From positions 1 to 64,000 of the forward strand of contig RQAP01000047.1 of the NCBI GenBank assembly GCA_008671135.1: a stretch of 64,000 nt of DNA, read 5' to 3'. This DNA comes from Collinsella aerofaciens (GTDB taxonomy: Bacteria > Actinomycetota > Coriobacteriia > Coriobacteriales > Coriobacteriaceae). Each line of letters opens with the position of its first letter. Within the stretch, counting starts at the first letter, position 1. Positions 61,110-64,000 of this stretch are shown piece by piece. A program made the translations under genes and the position numbers. The notes beneath the pieces were generated by a model. The model saw only the letters and a list, made by a program, of their open reading frames with translations, searched no databases and was not told the origin of the DNA.

Positions 61110-61826
61110 TTACGCGATGTTTTCGACCAGCTCGGCGACAATGGCGTCAAAGGCGGCAACCGGATCGTCGGCGCCGGTGATGGGACGGCCCACCACAATG
61201 TGGCTTGCGCCACGCTCGATAGCCTGGGAAGGCGTCGCCACGCGGGACTGGTCGCCTAAGGCGGCACCCACCGGACGCACACCCGGAGTCACGATCAGGG
61301 CATCAGGACCCAGCAGCTCACGCATGTCGTGAGCCTCCATCGGCGAGCACACGATGCCATCGATGCCGTTGGCCTGAGCGAGCTTTGCCAGGCGGGCGGC
61401 CTCCTCGGCCACGGGCGACTCGACGCCAATCTCGCTCAAGGCATCCTGATTCATGCTCGTGAGCACGGTGATGGCGACGAGCTTGGCGCGGTCCTCGCGC
61501 GCCTCCTCGGCACCCTCGCGGCAGGCAGCGAGCATGGCGCCCGAACCCAAGCCGTGAACCGAGAGCAGGTCGGCACCGGCAAGCGAGGCCGAACGGGCGG
61601 CACCGCGAACCTGATGCGGAATATCATGGAACTTAAGGTCAAGGAAGACCTTAAAGCCCAGGTCCTTAAAGGTCTTGACGATCTCGGGGCCCTCAGCGTA
61701 ATAGAGCGTCATACCAACCTTAAGCCAGGCGGCATGGCCCGAAAGCTCGTGGGCAAGCTCGAGCGCACGCTCGCGGTCGCAGTCGAGAGCGACGATTACG
61801 CGGTCGCGGGCATCGGTCTCTAGCAT
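61110..61826 (-). CDS. pyrF: Orotidine 5'-phosphate decarboxylase
   Basis: A 238-residue TIM-barrel enzyme making UMP from OMP. The catalytic motif is DLKFHDIP; VTPGVRP near the C-terminus binds phosphate. The start overlaps the pyrD stop by 7 bases, so it is the last gene of the pyrC-pyrK-pyrD-pyrF operon. Confidence 0.95.
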   Translation of the reverse strand: MLETDARDRVIVALDCDRERALELAHELSGHAAWLKVGMTLYYAEGPEIVKTFKDLGFKVFLDLKFHDIPHQVRGAARSASLAGADLLSVHGLGSGAMLAACREGAEEAREDRAKLVAITVLTSMNQDALSEIGVESPVAEEAARLAKLAQANGIDGIVCSPMEAHDMRELLGPDALIVTPGVRPVGAALGDQSRVATPSQAIERGASHIVVGRPITGADDPVAAFDAIVAELVENIA

Positions 61827-62728
61827 TCGAAAGCACCTACCAGTTCGTTGATGTCCTTCACGCCTTGGGACTCAGCCCAGGCCTCGAGCTCGTGCGCGAT
61901 CTTGAGCGAAGCGCACGGATCGACGAAGTTGGCCATGCCGACCGACACGCAGGTGGCGCCGGCCAGGATAAACTCGGCCGCATCCTCGCCGGTCATGACA
62001 CCGCCGACGCCGTTGATGGGGATATCGACGGCCTGGGCAACCTCCCAGACCATGCGCACGGCGATGTGGTGGCACAGCGGGCCCGAAAGGCCGCCCTTGG
62101 GCTTGGCCACGCGGGACTTGCGGGTATGGACGTCGATGGCCATGCCCTGAATGGAGTTGATGACCGAAAGGCCGTCGGCGCCGGCAGCCTCGAGGGCCTT
62201 GGCAATCTCGGCGACGTTGACCGGCGCCATCTTCACGAACAGCGGCTTATCGGTCACCTTGCGGCAGGCAGCCATAACGGATGAGGCGCCCTCGGGCGTA
62301 GAGCCCATGGCGGCACCGCCGGCGGCGATATTAGGGCAGCTCACGTTGATCTCGTAGCCGGCAGCCCAGGGGCACAGCTCGACATACATCTCGAGCGCGC
62401 GGACAAACTCGTCAACGGAGTGGCCGGCAACCTGACAGATGACCTGGCAGCCGTCCTTGGACAGCTGTTCGAGCCACGGACCGGACTCGCGGGCAAAGGC
62501 AGCCACGCCGGGGTTCTGAAGGCCCACGGAGTTGATCATACCGCCGGGAATCTCAGCCATGCGGGGCGCGGGATTGCCGGGCCAGGGCTCGGCAGCGCAA
62601 CCCTTGGTGGTGATGGCGCCCAGCTGGGAAACATCAAAGAAGTTCTGGAACTGCCAACCGTAGCCAAAGGTACCGGCTGCGGTGTTGATGGGGTTCTGCA
62701 TCTTGACGCCGCCGAAATCGACGGCCAT
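61820..62728 (-). CDS. pyrD: Dihydroorotate dehydrogenase B, catalytic subunit
   Basis: A ~302-residue FMN enzyme oxidising dihydroorotate to orotate. The typical parts are NTAAGTFGYG, NVSCPN with the class-1B cysteine, GGLSGPLCHHIA and the GVGGVMTGEDA FMN site. The start is uncertain: the ATG at 62728 is used, but two GTG codons lie close upstream. It works with PyrK, encoded immediately upstream. Confidence 0.94.
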   Translation of the reverse strand: MAVDFGGVKMQNPINTAAGTFGYGWQFQNFFDVSQLGAITTKGCAAEPWPGNPAPRMAEIPGGMINSVGLQNPGVAAFARESGPWLEQLSKDGCQVICQVAGHSVDEFVRALEMYVELCPWAAGYEINVSCPNIAAGGAAMGSTPEGASSVMAACRKVTDKPLFVKMAPVNVAEIAKALEAAGADGLSVINSIQGMAIDVHTRKSRVAKPKGGLSGPLCHHIAVRMVWEVAQAVDIPINGVGGVMTGEDAAEFILAGATCVSVGMANFVDPCASLKIAHELEAWAESQGVKDINELVGAFEC

Positions 62729-62742
62729 GTTCACGGTACCCA

Positions 62743-63534
62743 CTAGAAGACCACCACCTTGGAAGCATCGAACACGGGGCCGCACATGCAAGCACCCTTC
62801 ATACCGTCGACCGTCTCGACATTGCAGGTGTTGCAGGCGCCAAAGCCACAGCTCATCATGCGCTCAAGCGACACCTCGCAGTACGCACCGGCCTCGGCGG
62901 CAGCGGTGGCGACTTTCTTCATCATGACAGCGGGGCCGCAGCTGGCCACATAGTCGTAGCCGCCCTCGCCGAGCAGCTCGGCTGCCGGGTCGGTGCAAAA
63001 ACCGTGCGTGCCCAGCGTGCCATCATCGGTGCAAACGTTGACCGTGGCGCCCAGCGCGCGGAACTCATCGACACCCACGGCCTTGGACGCGGTGCCAAAG
63101 CCCAGGCACACGTCGACGGCCACACCCTGCTCGGAAAGCTTGTCGGCAAGGCACAGCACGGGCGGAACACCGATGCCACCGGCGACGAGCAGGGCCTTCC
63201 TGGTGCCCTCGGGTACCATCCAGCCACGGCCACCGGGGCCCAGCAGGTTAGAGGTGGAGCCAGAGCCCATCTGGGACAAACGACGGGTATCGTCGCCCAC
63301 GACGGCGTACCACAGCTCGACGGTGCCGGCCTCGGCGTCGGCGCGGTAGTAGCTCAGGGGCACGCGAAGCAGCGAGGACGCATCGCCGGGTACGGCGATG
63401 TTCACAAACTGACCGGGCTTGAGCGCACTTGCAAGCTTGGGGGCCGAGATGACGAGCGAGAAGATGCCGTCGGCAATCTCCCGGTTCGAGACGACCTCGA
63501 AGTCGTGCATGCGTGCAGTGGAAGGTGTGGGCAT
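62743..63534 (-). CDS. pyrK: Dihydroorotate dehydrogenase B, electron transfer subunit
   Basis: A 263-residue FAD/2Fe-2S subunit that passes electrons from dihydroorotate oxidation to NAD. It has a ferredoxin-reductase-like FAD domain, an NAD-binding domain (LLVAGGIGVPPVL) and a C-terminal cysteine cluster for the 2Fe-2S centre (MSCGFGACNTCN, then CMCG). The start follows GGAGCGT. It pairs with PyrD downstream. Confidence 0.94.
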   Translation of the reverse strand: MPTPSTARMHDFEVVSNREIADGIFSLVISAPKLASALKPGQFVNIAVPGDASSLLRVPLSYYRADAEAGTVELWYAVVGDDTRRLSQMGSGSTSNLLGPGGRGWMVPEGTRKALLVAGGIGVPPVLCLADKLSEQGVAVDVCLGFGTASKAVGVDEFRALGATVNVCTDDGTLGTHGFCTDPAAELLGEGGYDYVASCGPAVMMKKVATAAAEAGAYCEVSLERMMSCGFGACNTCNVETVDGMKGACMCGPVFDASKVVVF

Positions 63535-63626
63535 AGACGCTCCAATCCCCCATGCGGTTGCATGGTCCAAACTAATAGAAAGCGCGGCACCGCAAGGGCG
63601 CCGCGCACAAAAGCGATAAGGCTATG

Positions 63627-64000
63627 CTAGCAGATGCAGCCGTCGGCAAGCGTCTGCTTACCGCCGACAAACACATCGGTGGCACGACCGGTGAGCGTGC
63701 GGCCGGCAAAACCGGAGTTCTCGGCGCGCGACTCGTAACCGTCCTCGCCAACCGTCCAGGTTGCGGAGGGGTCGAACACGGTCAGGTCGGCAACGGAGCC
63801 CGCCTTGACCTGAACCTGGTCGAGACCCAGGATCTCACGCGGCTTGATGGCCATGAGCTCGACCATGCGGCCCATGCTCATCTTGCCCGTGTTGACCAGC
63901 TCGGTGAGTACGAGCGACAGCGAGGTCTCGAGGCCGATCATACCAAAGGGCGCAAGCTCGAACTCACGGGCCTTCTCCCACGGGGTGTGAGGAGCGTGAT
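63627..64000 (-). CDS. pyrC: Dihydroorotase, C-terminal part (gene runs past the window)
   Basis: The visible 123 codons read HAPHTPWEKAREF, then GMIGLETSLSLVLTELVNTG, KPREILGLDQVQVKAGSVAD and the C-terminal tail. This is the end of a class I dihydroorotase of pyrimidine synthesis; the HAPHT motif belongs to the metal/substrate region. The N-terminal ~300 residues lie beyond position 64000. It precedes pyrK in the operon. Confidence 0.9.
   Translation of the reverse strand, partial: HAPHTPWEKAREFELAPFGMIGLETSLSLVLTELVNTGKMSMGRMVELMAIKPREILGLDQVQVKAGSVADLTVFDPSATWTVGEDGYESRAENSGFAGRTLTGRATDVFVGGKQTLADGCIC

Overview
The window is about 60% GC chromosomal DNA that looks like a member of the Coriobacteriia, most probably Collinsella or a close relative. 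Supporting signs are an actinobacterial-type integration host factor (mihF), a pgsA - FHA (GarA/OdhI-like) - MerR (FtsR-like) cluster, SOS boxes of the CGAAC-N4-GTTCG type, a SpoVS - RNase Y cluster, and RNase Y, RNase J and PNPase together. The genus is an inference from gene content, not a database match.

Region 1 (1-8946) is a variable region and is read here as the right end of an integrated element. It holds small membrane proteins, a fused ABC-2 type exporter with a secreted or anchored partner, several decayed gene fragments (an exonuclease remnant, two genes with stop codons, an acidic C-terminus), two very long perfect hairpins, and a tyrosine integrase. The integrase lies next to a 45-base copy of the 3' half of a tRNA-Pro(GGG) gene, the expected attachment-site scar. 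The left end of the element is outside the window.

Region 2 (9057-20655) is mostly plus-strand core genes: two tandem hairpins, then pgsA, FHA protein, ftsR, apt, an NlpC/P60 hydrolase and a DegV protein. Next come a DUF1836 regulator and trxB (minus), and a UgtP-like glycolipid glycosyltransferase. A 460-base intergenic region packed with long hairpins separates this from dut-nrdR and a divergent LysM (YneA-like)/lexA pair with three SOS boxes.

Region 3 (20640-38739) is almost entirely minus strand. It carries hflX-miaA-miaB-spoVS-ATPase-rny, then recA-recX with an SOS box and phased repeats upstream, then rnj-ftsK-rodZ-yajQ-rimO-pgsA-cinA. A second hairpin-rich intergenic region (38928-39364) follows.

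Region 4 (39388-64000) is also minus strand. It carries rpsO-pnp, a recO-to-lepA series (era, dgkA, ybeY, phoH, mtaB, dnaJ, a membrane-anchored DnaJ-like protein, hemW, dusB), rpsT, comEA-comEC-holA, mihF-gmk-rpoZ-thiI and the pyrC(partial)-pyrK-pyrD-pyrF operon. The recurring themes are RNA decay and modification, DNA uptake and repair, and membrane lipid synthesis.

The most notable unexplained signals are: (a) two families of long intergenic hairpins, each with a conserved core, compensatory base changes and completely different outer arms; (b) an 11-base-phased repeat shared by the recA and comEA upstream regions; and (c) an operator-like site shared by degV and the DUF1836 regulator.
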